This document shows, piece after piece, positions 22,652 to 33,480 of a DNA stretch of 64,000 bases; the first letter of the stretch is position 1; the number at the start of each line of letters is the position of its first letter. The translations under genes were made by a program, and so were the position numbers. Under the pieces are notes generated by a model. That model made no database searches. It saw only the letters and a program-made list of their open reading frames with translations, and was not told the origin of the DNA. Source of the DNA: Isoetes taiwanensis (Eukaryota; Streptophyta; Lycopodiopsida; Isoetales; Isoetaceae); the NCBI GenBank assembly GCA_021234155.1, contig JAJEKV010000133.1:1751354-1815353 (forward strand), given 5' to 3'.

Positions 22652-23749
22652 TCAAGGGTGTTCCTTGCGGATGCGACGCGCCAAGTGTATGTCCTTGGGC
22701 ATCAAGGTCACCCCTTCTTCGATCTTGCAGGTTCCCCTTCCTCGAACAACGGTGAGCTCGGCCTCGGCTGCCACCGGCAAAGACTTGGTTGTGGCGGCGT
22801 CACCCCAGAGTCGGTGATCTAACTCTGCATCACCTCCCGCATGAGCAGCTCGAATGGTGCCTCCTAATCGGAGATTGGTGCAGCGTTGGAAGTGCTTAAT
22901 CTCCCTAAAACTCCCGGCGTCGCGGGGAGTTAGGCCCATGGTGGACCTTCTTTGGCTTCTCGGGTCGTGGCGGCGGCGGCTTGGGCTGCTTCTTTGGTGG
23001 CCGGCCCCCCTCCACGGTGCGTTGGACGTTTTGCCGGCAGTACCAGTCGTTATACCTCCTCCACTGGCGGAGGTATTCTTGATACGCCTTGAGGCGGCGT
23101 CTGAAGAGGCGCTCCTCCTTCAGGGCGAACGGTCGCTCGCCGGCCTTCTGCTTCTTCTGCACCTTAGGTGGCTCAGGCCACTTTAGATAAGGTGGCCTTG
23201 GATCATCGTCCTCCTCTTGCTCCTCTTCCTCGTCGCCTCCCCCTTCTTCCCCCTCGTCTTCCTCATGCCGGGGAGGCTCTTCAATTACTACGGTCCTCCG
23301 GGGCCGATCGTTCCTCCTCTTGGTTCTTCTCTCTTGCTGCCGCAACTCCCGCTCCCGTTCCCTCTTCTTCCTAGCGGCCCTCTCTTCTGGCCACTCAGCA
23401 ACCTTCTCCTTGCCCTTCTTCTTCGGCACTGAAGGGCCCGCCTCTTCCACACCCGCTCACTCTTCCACCTGCTCTTCCCTTCCGTGTCCGGAGTCGCATT
23501 TAAAATGGTGAGGACTTCGTCAGTTCTCTGGGTACCCGCCGACGAAGAGCTGCTGCTGTTGGGTGACGTCTCCTCAGCATCGTGGTAGGTTTCGTCGCTG
23601 CTGCTGGAGGGAAGCTGCTCTTCCCCCTTCTTGGGTCGAAGGTGCTCCGGGATCCTCTTCATTATGTCGACCTCTTTCGCCGTTTTTGGGCCAGGCGAGA
23701 GCGTAGGCCATTCGCCTCGCCTTCAGGCACATGCGGCCGTTCGTGCCAT
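22652..23749 (-). pseudogene. Histone H3-like (CENH3-like) gene carried by gypsy A, copy A1
   Basis: The ATG at 23749 opens with MART, as canonical H3 does. A tail of about 265 residues, rich in Arg, Lys, Glu and Pro, follows and includes an acidic run near 23250. The last ~95 residues (22939-22652) form a histone H3 fold: FREIKHFQRCTNL matches the alpha-N helix, AAEAEL the alpha-2 helix, and VTLMPKDIHLARRIR the loop-2/alpha-3 signature. HFQ and TNL in alpha-N and VTLM resemble plant centromeric H3. The C-terminus (PKDI, ARRIR) is closer to canonical H3. Frames shift several times within the tail and fold. A TATA-like box lies about 95 bases upstream. It shares position and layout with A2. 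Confidence 0.78.
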
Positions 23750-23838
23750 ACTTGACGGTCAAGAAAACGGGTGACGTAAGTCTGATCAAGAGAGATAAGG
23801 TGGAGGAAAGGTTTGGAGGGAAAAATGAGGTGTCAGGG

Positions 23839-23848
23839 ATATTTAAAG
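23839..23848 (-). promoter_or_regulatory. TATA-like box of the H3-like gene, A1
   Basis: The minus strand reads CTTTAAATAT about 90-100 bases before the ATG at 23749. The same spacing is kept in A2. It lies between the PBS and the gene, so the gene need not rely on the LTR promoter. Confidence 0.55.
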
Positions 23849-24304
23849 AGGAGGGTCCCTGAGAATATTCTCCTACCATTAATAGGCCTACTTATTAGCC
23901 CCCCCTTATTAATTACACCATAGTACCCTTAATAATAGTATATGTTTAATTCTTAATATACACAAAAATTCGTATTATACCTTTGAAATTTCCAATTTCC
24001 TAATGGTTTGAAGTGTTAATTATAGATTTGCGCCATTTTTCACCCAGGTCTCCGATTGGCATGATTCTTCGACCCATTTTAGGTGAAATTTGATGCAGAT
24101 GCATAATTTTCACTCCAATTTTACTAGAAGGTGAATTTGACTCATTTGCTTCTTAACCTAATTTCGGACCCACTACCTAGGAGAAAAATTTTTCCCCTAT
24201 TTCGAGGTTCGATGGTGGAAATTTTTATTTCACACCCCTATAGGCGGATTAGACTACTTTCATGGTTATGGTCGGTGCTGGTTCTTGGTCAACCAAGAAC
24301 ATCG

Positions 24305-24316
24305 CCTCTGATACCA
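24305..24316 (-). other. Gypsy A1 primer-binding site
   Basis: The minus strand reads TGGTATCAGAGG one base after the LTR end. This complements the 3' end of initiator methionine tRNA, the primer used by most plant Ty3/gypsy elements. Confidence 0.92.
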
Positions 24317-24317
24317 T

Positions 24318-25857
24318 TGTGACGCCCCTACTAAAACATACGGCGGCCGCCGTACTCGGCAGAAATCCCCGTCCGCTCATCAACCGCACATGCCCCTCGG
24401 TCTATCCCGCACTCACGGAAGCCTCTCAGAGTCGGGAAGGGGAATTCTTAAGGTGTCGGCGCGCCCTTCCCTATGGGCTCCTATCAAGGGTGAAGCATAA
24501 CACGTCGTAACTAGCAATACAATACAATATGCTACACCGGGGTAGCTCAATCGCATGTCCATAGATGCAAAGAACATAATCATATGCCATAAACATGAGA
24601 GATCCTACCCGTGGCTCGGAGCACGTAAAGGAAGTCGATCGACCGATAGGCCTCAAGATAGAAGCAGACCGAATCAAAACAATGGCCGGGGCTGGCATAA
24701 GACAATGGCTAGTGTTGACCACTCCATCCGCCCCTCGTGCATATACTTTGCGGATGGGCTAGATCTGCTGTGACATGACTCCCTAACCTTAGGATCATAA
24801 TCCCATGGCATCACCCATCGGGACTACTCAGGTTGCATCTCCCTGGTCCGCCCCAGGTAGGAAGGGTTGCATCTCCCCTTCAGGGGTCTAGAGGCTCCAC
24901 GGGTGGCTAGAGAATCGCGGGCACATTACGACTGCAGAAATTAACCCCCCAAATAAGAGCCGTTTCTGACACTTGCAACTCTTGAGAGAGGCGACACCAT
25001 TGCCCGGAGGTGTGCCTGACCCATGCTCGCCCACACCTAAGTGACCTGACCATAAGCCCAGCCCACTACGGGATCCCCGAAGCCCCCACTCGCAGGGATC
25101 CACCCTCCATCTTGCCTCTAGCCCCGCTTGTGTGGTGCCGAGTCACATCATAGCTTCCATAGCGGTGGGTTCCTATGCACAAAGTCAGCAATAGGAACTA
25201 AAGGGATCTACACTAGGAGCATACCACATATGGCCCTAGGTCTCTCACCCCTTCCCAAACAAGAGGAACAACATGATCAACCATCATCACCTAATCATCA
25301 TGAAATATCATATGAACATCTTAACCTAATCATACATATCTAACTATCAGCTAGGGTTCCTTGATTAGGGTTCAAGATGTTCAACAATGGATCTAGGGTG
25401 GCTCTACTCTAGACACAAAATACTAACCCACCAGGAATGCTAACCCCCATGCTCCTAGACGGTTCAAGGCTTGCTCCCTCTACCATCATACACACACCTC
25501 CGTGGGCTGCCGCCCGTGCTAGACTATGAATAACGGTGCTTTCCGAAACGGGGGTTTTCGCACGTGGATGAGAGCTTCAGGTGCTAGGTCAGGGAAAAGG
25601 GTCTAGGTTAGGTTAGGGCTAATATAGGTGTGGGTCCACGGGATGGGATGCACCCACAAGATGAGGTCGCAGTGGCAGCTTGCCTAACAGGATAAGGCCA
25701 TGTGAAAATGGGCCTTATTCTAAGGTTATAAGCAATTAACTTAGATGTGCACCCCTTTGCCATTTATCCAAGGCATACAAGGCTATCTAGGTAGAGTGTA
25801 TGGTGATCGGTCCGTGAATAAGGTATTTATGGCGTGATATTCCCTTTGGAATGGCCA
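24318..25857 (-). repeat. Gypsy A1 5' LTR
   Basis: About 1.54 kb, running from TGTGACGCCCC at 24318 to GGCCA at 25857, where the expected CGTCACA end is eroded. It aligns with the 3' LTR, with short divergent patches between long identical runs. Confidence 0.85.
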
Positions 25858-26920
25858 TTTCCCCCTCTTCCTTTCCTCCTCTCCCCGACCCTTTCTCTAC
25901 TCCGCTTTCCGGCCCTTTTTCCCTTCCATTTTTCTCTCTTCCTCCTTTTTATTTTCTTTTTCCCTTTCTTTTTCGTATCTTTTTCCCTTCCTTTATTTCT
26001 TCTTCCGCTTTTACAAAGCCATTTATTCCTTCCCTTTGCTCCACCCTTTTCCTTTCCCCTTTTTTCGTAGTCTTTTTCTTTTCCCTTTCCTCCCTCATTT
26101 GTTCTTTTCTTTTTCCCTTTCTCTTTCCTCCTCCTTTCTCTTCCTTTTTTTCCTTCCGCTTCCTCCCTTTTCTCTTCCTCTTTTCCCATACCCTTTTTTC
26201 CTTTTGCCCTCCCCTCGCTTTTCCTTTTTACCCTTTCCATCCCTTCTCTCCTCCCTTTTTCTCTTCCCTTTTCCTTCCTTTTTTCTCCTTTTTCCACCTT
26301 TTTCTCCCCTTTCCCACTGTCCCTTTTCCTCCTCCTCCCCTTTTTCCCTTCCATTTTCTTTTCTTTTTTTTTCCTTTTTTCCCTTCCTTCTCTCTACCTT
26401 TTTTCCTCATCCCCTGTTTCCCTTTTTTACTCACCTCGTCTTCCTTTCCTCTTCTCCTTTTCATATAATGCCATTTTTCCTTTATTTTCTCTTACTTTTC
26501 CTTTTTCTTTTTTGTGCTATTTTCTACCCTTTTCCCTTTTATCCAGCCTTTTTGCCTTTCTTTTTTGCCTTTATCCTCCCTTTTCCTCCTTTCCCCCACC
26601 TTTTTTCTCCCTTTCCGGTGTTCCTTTTTTCACTCCCTTCCTTTTTCTTTTTACCTTTTCCTTTCCTCTTTTTTTTTTTTCCTTTTCCCTTTTCCTTTCC
26701 CCTTCCCTTTTTTCTACCCTTTCTTTCCCCTTTTCGACTTCCCCTTTACTCCTATCCTCATCCTTTCCATCTTCTCCTTTTCATAGTGTCCTTTTTTTCT
26801 TTATTTTCCTTTCTTTTTCCTCTTTTTAAGCTTTCCAGAGCTTTCTTTCTTTCAATCCGCCTTTTTGCCTTTCACTTGCCATTTTTCTCCTCCCTTTTCC
26901 TTTTCCCTTTCCTCTTCAGA
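25858..26920. repeat. Pyrimidine-rich tract, segment 3
   Basis: About 1.06 kb, almost purely C/T on the plus strand. It continues segments 1 and 2 of the Helitron interior. The minus strand is nearly all purine. Apparent frames (Phe/Ser/Pro on plus, Lys/Glu/Gly/Arg on minus) follow from composition. Confidence 0.88.
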
Positions 26921-27045
26921 CATTAGAGCATGCTAATCAATCGGATAAATCTCGACCTCCGAATGCAATCGGATGATCTCAACCATCCAAATTAGGGTTT
27001 CATTCATGACATACTTACGCTATAACATTATAATATAAGATAAGA
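26921..27045 (-). other. Helitron 5' terminal region
   Basis: This contains the words ATAAATCTCG, CAATCGGATGATCT and CAAATTAGGG, then ATTATAATATAAGATAAGA at the end. A diverged copy of the whole region is at 47876-48000. It defines a Helitron family with a conserved 5' end. Confidence 0.8.
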
Positions 27046-27875
27046 TATGTTCAGATCCCTAAAGCATCAGCTATTTTATCATAAACCTTTAGAGCATTTA
27101 TCCAGCTACAGCTATAGTAAAAACTTGTTGCCACAAGTGTTTAGCAAATTCAACATCTTTCCCAAATTGATGAAACCTGATTAGCAAATGCCTTAGCAAC
27201 ATTATCCCTTTCTTGCCTCAGATCATTAGGTTTGCCATCATTTCATTTGCCATCTTCTGATGTATTTCCATATACCAGTTTGTGAAACTTCAGTGTCTTT
27301 TCTCTTAGCATCCCATTTCATCTGCTCTTCCCTCCTGGCAAGAGCTTTTCTATTAAATCCTCAATTTAGCCCGCCGACCTGTGCAGGTCTATGCAATGAT
27401 GCATTTCAGCTGCAAGTAAGGAGTTCCAGTGAAGCATTTAGGCTGCAAGGAGCCCTAGCCTTATGCCTTAGCACAAAAATAGAAACATTCAAATACCATT
27501 ATTTGTAAACTTGATCCAACTACCGGGGCTGGTCTCAAGGATCTCCGTCGATCCATAATAATCTGTTTAGGGTCGGCATTTTTTCTAGGTTTGGCTTATA
27601 CATGGAGTCTATACCACGTTTTCACTGCCATATCACCAAATACATTGTATGTTTACCCACGGTATACAGTCCACCATTCCTTGTGATCAAACGTTACATA
27701 TTTCCATTCTCATTTTCTCATAAACATGTCTTTTGGCATCATCGTACAACATTAGATAGCCTAGTCATCAAGACAAGTTTCAAGCTTCTTTATAGGATAG
27801 TCAATGTGCTCATCATAGCGCACAACTCATTATCTCCTGTCATCCACATATTATTACAATATATATAAAAAAAAG
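27046..27875. repeat. Right part of split ~0.9 kb repeat, copy 2
   Basis: Matches 5301-6129 closely with a few small indels. It resumes TATGTTCAG exactly where copy 1 continues after TCTATTAA, so it is the right flank of the Helitron insertion. Confidence 0.9.
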
Positions 27876-28682
27876 AAAAAGAACAAGGTGCTGCGCACGA
27901 GGGGTTGCCCTCTAGTGGCCCGAGAGTGTGTTTTCTTGTTTTCTATTTGGTTGTTCGTTCCTTAAGATTGAATTTGATTCTATTTTTTTTTGTTTTTTCC
28001 ATCTGATTTGTCTCTTTCAACCGCTTACCTTGATAAGGCATTGTAGCAGCCGCGACTCCTGGAAAGAACTTATTTTTAATCTGAATACTTTTCCTTGTTA
28101 ATAGTCATGAATTCAAAAGCAAAAAGAACAGCCTAAAGCATCAGCCTAAAAGCATCAGCCTAGAAGTAGAGGGGTTTTACTCGTCAAATAAATATGCCTT
28201 TAAATGTTTTATTAATGACATATAAAGAAAAATTGAAATCTATCACATTAAAAAAGAAATAAAAATCTAACATTGGCGGGGGCTATTGTACGTAATTTAA
28301 ACGTATTCTATGCAGTAAACAATACTAAAGATATGCCCCAGTACAAATAGTAGAAACAGATAGTGTACGTCTTATTATAGAAAATGTTTGACCAAAGCCC
28401 TCCAATATGTGATATGCTGAAAGGACTTTTAGTATTAGAAACAGACAGTCTAGGCCTTCTTATAGAAAATGTTACGATCAAAGCCCTCCAATGCATGACC
28501 TGCAGAAAGGACTTTTCTTATAAGGTCTCAAAAGGATGCATCTTCACGTGAAACTTTTCATTTCATGACATTTTTTTCCTACTGTCCATAGATCCATATA
28601 ATAGTGTTTTCTGTTTTATTGCCTCAAAATATTCCAGGAATAATGGTGTGCAACAAAATCGAATAAAACTAGTTGATGCTCC
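27876..28682. other. Anonymous AT-rich DNA
   Basis: No gene or transposon end recognised. It contains a short direct repeat near 28365 and 28450 (TTATAGAAAATGTT with CAAAGCCCTCCAAT). Confidence 0.4.
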
Positions 28683-29741
28683 TTAATTGGTATAGGATTC
28701 CAAAAATTCCCTTGAAGTTGACATAGAACCCTTGTGCATGAGCAGAGCAGAGCTTTTATTTTCCAGCAAAACAATATCTATGTAGATCAAATCTCCAAGA
28801 ATCCTCCAATGTGGGCCTAGATTAGTCATTGTATTAAAACAATTCCTTCCCAGGTCAATATTATAATGCATTTTGCAAGTATTCAGCAAAGTTGTCCATC
28901 TCATAATATTTGTTTCACCAATGGCCCAAAGCAAGCACTTTGCCAATGTTAGCCATCCTGCACGACCTACAGGTCAACCACACAAGTAGCATGAGTAATG
29001 GCTGGTGTCACACCATGATAACTTCCCATATATGTGAAATGCCAAATACCTTCATCAAGTAGCCCTGAAGGGCTGTATGAAATAAGAATGTTTACAAAAG
29101 ATGCATCATTTGGCATATGTTCCAATTGCATCTCATCAAAACATTCTAAAGCAAGAAGACCACCTCCATGTTGGGCATATCCTGCTACCATTGCATCCCA
29201 TGTTACCACATTCCTATTAAGCAGTTCTCAAAACACTTGATATTCCTATTAAGTAGTTCTCTAAACACGTGACGGGACTTCTCCATATTTTCACATTTGG
29301 CCTATATAGCAACCAAGGCGTTCCCCACAACAACATGTGAATAAAGACTAGTCTATGCCATACGAAGTGAAGCTTCCATGTCCTACTGCTCCTACAATGG
29401 CACGTGCCTTTATAACACTTAAAAGATAGCATCATCGGGCTCTAAGCCTTGTTTTGCATCTTCTCAAAATATTGCGGGGCCAACAAACCTTGTGGTTTTG
29501 GTAAATTGTTAAAAGCATCGCGATGCCTCCTCAAGACTGCTAGCATCATGGCAAGACTAATATCTAAAAAGCATGTAAAAAGAAGATGCAATATTTTCAA
29601 GCTTGTTGTCGGCAAGGAAACATTGCTATTTACATTGTTTATACCCCTCTCCCCTTTTCCAAATTTTAGGTGTGGAGGCCCCCACTTTAATCGGAGGTGA
29701 GTTTTGGGTACCCCCTTCTTTTTGGCATCCCTTCTCAACAA
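28683..29741 (-). pseudogene. Decayed PPR-family protein gene
   Basis: Minus-strand fragments in different frames spell a pentatricopeptide-repeat protein of the PLS/E type, which bind organellar RNA. 28967-29209 has VTWDAMVAGYAQHGGG followed by the next repeat (LLDEGIWHF). 28683-28946 resembles the E-motif region (TTLLNTCKMHYNIDLGR). 29217-29435, in a shifted frame, holds earlier repeats. Several stops and frameshifts interrupt it, and no DYW domain is visible. It lies next to other PPR scraps at 30060 and 42791, suggesting dispersed retro- or Helitron-derived copies. Confidence 0.75.
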
Positions 29742-30059
29742 TTGGAGGAGTTAGAGGCGAGCACGGTCCGCAGGTTCCCAGCTTAAAGTGCGCGAGCTCA
29801 TTGTCCCACGTGAAAAGTTAGGGGAGAACATTTCGCTACCACATGGCGCCTTCATCAGCCAAAGAGAGGAAGCATGGGAGGAGAGGAAGCCAGCCGCAGG
29901 GGCTTACTTGTTTTAATATGGCCCTAAAATATGGTGATACTATCTTTCTGGCTATGTTGTGTATTGGCCAGCATCTACAACTATGTTGTGTAATGATTTT
30001 AAGAATCTGCCATGTAGGAATCACGGTCTCACGGGGAGCAATGATTGCTGAATGGATAT

Positions 30060-30195
30060 ATCCAAGTTTGAGCTTGTTATGGCATCCTTTGAAGACATGC
30101 AAGCAAAAGATATGACTTTCAGCACTATCCTTTGAAGCTGGATGATGTGACTTTCACCACTATCCTTTCTGCCTGCAGCCATGTAACTGTCATAA
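30060..30195 (+). pseudogene. PPR repeat fragment
   Basis: Plus-strand frames read FEDMQAKDMTFSTIL, then a stop, then VTFTTILSACSHV. Both are typical pieces of plant PPR repeats. Only about one repeat survives. Confidence 0.5.
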
Positions 30196-32177
30196 TATTG
30201 TTCTACTATCTTAGCAACTTGAACATTTGTGCATTAAAAAAAGAAAAGAAAAAATGAGAGGAAATCCTTTTCTTGAATCGTTATTGACTATAGTAATAAA
30301 GACAAGTTTAAATCTTTGAACAAAGAGATGCAGGCAAAAGAATCAAATCAGCGTGAGAAATGCAACGTAATTTTAAAGCTTTGTCTGAGGTGCTAAACTC
30401 CATGCTTCAAGTTATAGTATGAAAAAGAATTCTAATTGCTCAAGTCATCAATATAAAATTAATCAACCATCTCAAAGACCCTTGAAAAATGCTGGGGCCT
30501 GCGAAGGTTATAATGAGATTAGCCAAGCCTCCATAAAAAATGCATTCACTTAGTCATAAAATGCTCCCTACCCATGGAAGCCTTTCATGGAGTCTGCTCC
30601 TGAATTGTTGAAGACACTGTAACCTCCAGGGTACTCTTCAATAAGAAGTAACATCATAGACCTACGCAAGCATCACGAGTTTAATAAGAAACACAGGCCA
30701 GTGCCTCCCTAGAACCTTTCACAAATTCTAATCAAGTTGCAGAAAAGTTTATGTCTAGTGCATCGTACATAAGTTGCAGCATTCACAAGTCGTAGATGGT
30801 GGAATGGTATTGGTTGGTCTCAAAGCGGCCACTATCGACATCAACGATCCAACCGAGGCAAGTAATCGAAAGTGACAAGGTAACCCATGAGCTGAAACGA
30901 ATTAAGGAGCTGCCTGTTTGAACTTTTCCTCATTGATTGACATTGTTGTTTACCGCTTATAAAGACCAATAATTCATTGCTCTACAAGAGCTCCACGCTT
31001 AACCGGAAACAAAGACGCAAGAAAACACGCTTACCTTATTGTTCACTATAATCCAACGGTCAAAGCGTATTATGACTCTTTACTTCAAACATACGTGTAG
31101 ACCTTCGATGCACGCAAGTTGGAGTTAAAACTTGGTTCTATGCCAATCCATACACGGCCGAGTAAGAGCTTATGCAAACTACAAAGACCGAGATGCCATG
31201 TAGAAAGCGTGCAAAGAGAAATATAACTTATTTGAATGTATCGAGAAAGTCTAGTGGCTAAACTTAACATACAAACATACAATTGATGCATCCGGTCACG
31301 TAAAAACAAGACAAGCATAAAGTTATTACAAGAAGTTTTGCTCTACATAGGGTCCTTCGACCTTGTTAAAGCACAATGCAACAAATGCAAAGCTTATTAG
31401 TATGCTCTCACGGCCGAACTAGCAAGATTACACCAAAAGACTCTTGGAAGGATATGCTTGTTGAATGTAGATGGTTTCTTCGGCATAGTAGTAGTAAAAA
31501 ACGCATTATTATCTCTTCAAAACGGATACATGAGCAAATGTCGAGGATGTCTACAATGTGAACCATACATATCGTTAGTAAAGCTTCTAGGCGGTCTGCG
31601 GTTTCTATAGGCTTGAAAACAGTTCAATCTCTTTAAAGGACTACATATCATTGGCGTGCAATATAAAAAGATTTAAGCAACACGGAAAAAATATACCTTT
31701 TGCTATCATCACTAACAATATAACTTTTTACGGGTTCAACCTCTTCAACCTTTCAAAACCAAAGGCTGGAAGTCCCTCTTAGGATAAATTAACACAACCT
31801 AAATTGCATCCAATGTTGAAGTTCTTGGATAAGATAAAGTACGCCCACATCCACGCCTTTGCACATTGTTTTGACCAGATTGATTTCTTCGATCCTATAA
31901 ACATGTTAGAAGAGTGAATTAAAGTGCATGTATAACTTTCAAACGTCAATAAAGACACATTATTTGCTTAAACAGAGCATTCTCGCTCTTACTGCAGCAG
32001 TTTAACAGTAAGAGCAGTTTAACGATTATGGCTTTTATTCCTTTCCTTGTTCTATGTCCTTTGCTTTGCCTCCTATGAATGATGGAGCAAAGGAAGACTG
32101 AGTGGTATTGCCACCTCTAGCACGCTCCCAAGGCTTGGGAAGTACAGAACAACTATGGCGGCATTGTTTTGCTATTT
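30196..32177. other. Intergenic DNA, no gene recognised
   Basis: AT-rich with mixed patches. No frame above about 80 codons shows a motif. Confidence 0.45.
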
Positions 32178-32498
32178 CTACTGAATTTTCTTCTTAGATA
32201 TCATTGGGGGACATTGCTTTAGACTGTCAACAGAAGTATCCATGGAAATATTTAAACTAATCGTTGACGCCTTGTCTTGCTCATATATTTGACAACTGCC
32301 AAGATCCATACAAGCCTGCCTTTGATCATCGTAATGGCTCTCCTGAGAAGCCACATTGTTCTTGCTAGAGACAGAGCAACTACTTTCACCTAATAACTTT
32401 ATGGAAGCAAGGTTGTGCAGATCCCCATCGTGATCAGTATATGAATCTGTACTTCTTATAGATGCCTGTGGGGAATTGGCACTAATCTGTTCTCTCTC
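32178..32498 (-). other. Coding-like open segment of unknown identity
   Basis: A minus-strand frame of 106 codons ends in TAG at 32178. It has protein-like composition rich in Ser, Asp, Asn and Gln, including VDSLKQCPPMISKKKIQ at the end. There is no ATG start. The same frame extends past one TAG (32499) for about 18 further codons. It looks like a last exon, or an exon with one premature stop. I do not recognise the family. Confidence 0.35.
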
Positions 32499-33309
32499 CT
32501 AAACAATTCCCTCGATTCCCTTTGGTTGGTTGTTCAAAGACTTTCGGACAAATTCTACTTCCAATCAAGACAAATTCAAATGAACAGAAGCTTGGTGATG
32601 CTACTCTTTATAGCTTGGTTTCTCGAGTGACTTGTGGCCCGATATGCTATTGAAGTATTCATGCAACATGCAAATCAAATGCAAGGAACAAGCTTGAAAG
32701 GAAATCTATAACGATATATTTATCCGAAAGTTAGGTCGGCGGCAGTTAAATCGAGAGGTCGAAAGCTCAATTGATTGGTTTGACCCATTTGAAACTAAGT
32801 AGCTCTATGATAATTAGGCGTAATTAAGAAAACAAAAGATAAGGAAATGGCATCTGCCCCTGAATATCTTTCTTTCATTCCTCACCAATACAATCATATC
32901 TTGATTAGCGAGGGTAATAAATGGCTTTATAAACCATGATCATTTAATTGTCACAATGATTTGGCAATTATGCCAAACGAATCTTGTAAACAATGTGTTG
33001 ATGTATTATATCACCTTCATCAAATAATTCTAATGTAGGGAAATAAAGTTTAAAACTACTTGTCCAAAGGAACAAAGTTGGGCCATGGTATTGTCTGCTC
33101 TCTCTGGGGATTAAATCTAGAAATCTAAAACCATCACATGTTACGGTTCTTTGGCGAATTTATAATTACTTGGTACCTTTTAAGTGTATATTGGTGCACA
33201 ACAACACACTCAATTGTTCAAAGAGCATAAATATTTGCTTCGCAATCAAGTGGGCATTTTAAGCGGTTGCATAAGACAATCAATATACAAAGCAAACTGA
33301 GAATAAAAC
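32499..33309. other. AT-rich DNA, possibly intronic
   Basis: No coding signature. It lies between two coding-like minus-strand segments (32178-32498 and 33310-33480) and might be an intron, which I cannot confirm. Confidence 0.3.
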
Positions 33310-33480
33310 CTGTTGAAGATAATCGGGATCTCGAGGGCGCAAAAAATCCCTAGCAAACCATTGCTCCATCCTCGCCACCGCTCCAGATTGAAAGTGGATG
33401 TTGTTGAGCAAGGAGAGCAGTTGACTTTTTGTGAGATTTGGATCCAAAGTCCACAATGCTTGCATTGATATGCATCTCAT
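33310..33480 (-). other. Possible exon of unknown gene
   Basis: A minus-strand frame runs from ATG 33480 to CAACAG followed by the donor GTTTTATT at 33309. It contains LTKSQLLSLLNN and ARMEQWFARDFLRPRD, which read like a folded helical protein. The family is not recognised. Another frame at 34285-34473 (REALINPGEQLGNDEG) may belong to the same gene. Confidence 0.35.

Larger units (their letters stand above)
12960..25857 (-). mobile_element. Ty3/gypsy chromovirus family A, copy A1 (full length, decayed)
   Basis: Reading on the minus strand: 5' LTR 24318-25857, primer-binding site 24305-24316, H3-like gene 22652-23749, unknown gene 20382-21885, gag-pol 15330-20167, polypurine tract 14519-14530, 3' LTR 12960-14518. 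Flanking pentamers TTTTC (12955-12959) and TTTCC (25858-25862) are a near-match for a 5-base target duplication. The element lies inside the pyrimidine tract of the Helitron. About 4 kb of extra genes between PBS and gag is unusual. Coding frames are broken by many small indels. Confidence 0.88.
8433..27045 (-). mobile_element. Non-autonomous Helitron, with two nested insertions
   Basis: On the minus strand the element starts TCTTATCTTATATTAT at 27045 and ends CTAG at 8433. A hairpin lies 10 bases before that end. It sits between A and T without target duplication. These are the structural hallmarks of Helitrons: 5' TC, 3' hairpin plus CTRR, AT target. The empty-site paralogue at 5300/5301 confirms both borders. 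Without the CACTA (8797-12311) and gypsy A1 (12960-25857) insertions it would be about 2.2 kb. No Rep/helicase gene is present, so it is non-autonomous. Most of its body is a pyrimidine-rich tract. Related ends occur at 48000, 48328 and 48421. Confidence 0.85.

Noticed and set aside
23288-23879. Extra small genes overlapping the H3-like tail
   Set aside because: These are pieces of the same H3-like gene tail in shifted frames, or its upstream leader.
25827-26354. Minus-strand Lys/Glu/Gly/Arg-rich frame (also at 48607-48991)
   Set aside because: Mirror of the pyrimidine tract; purine-only codons, not a gene.
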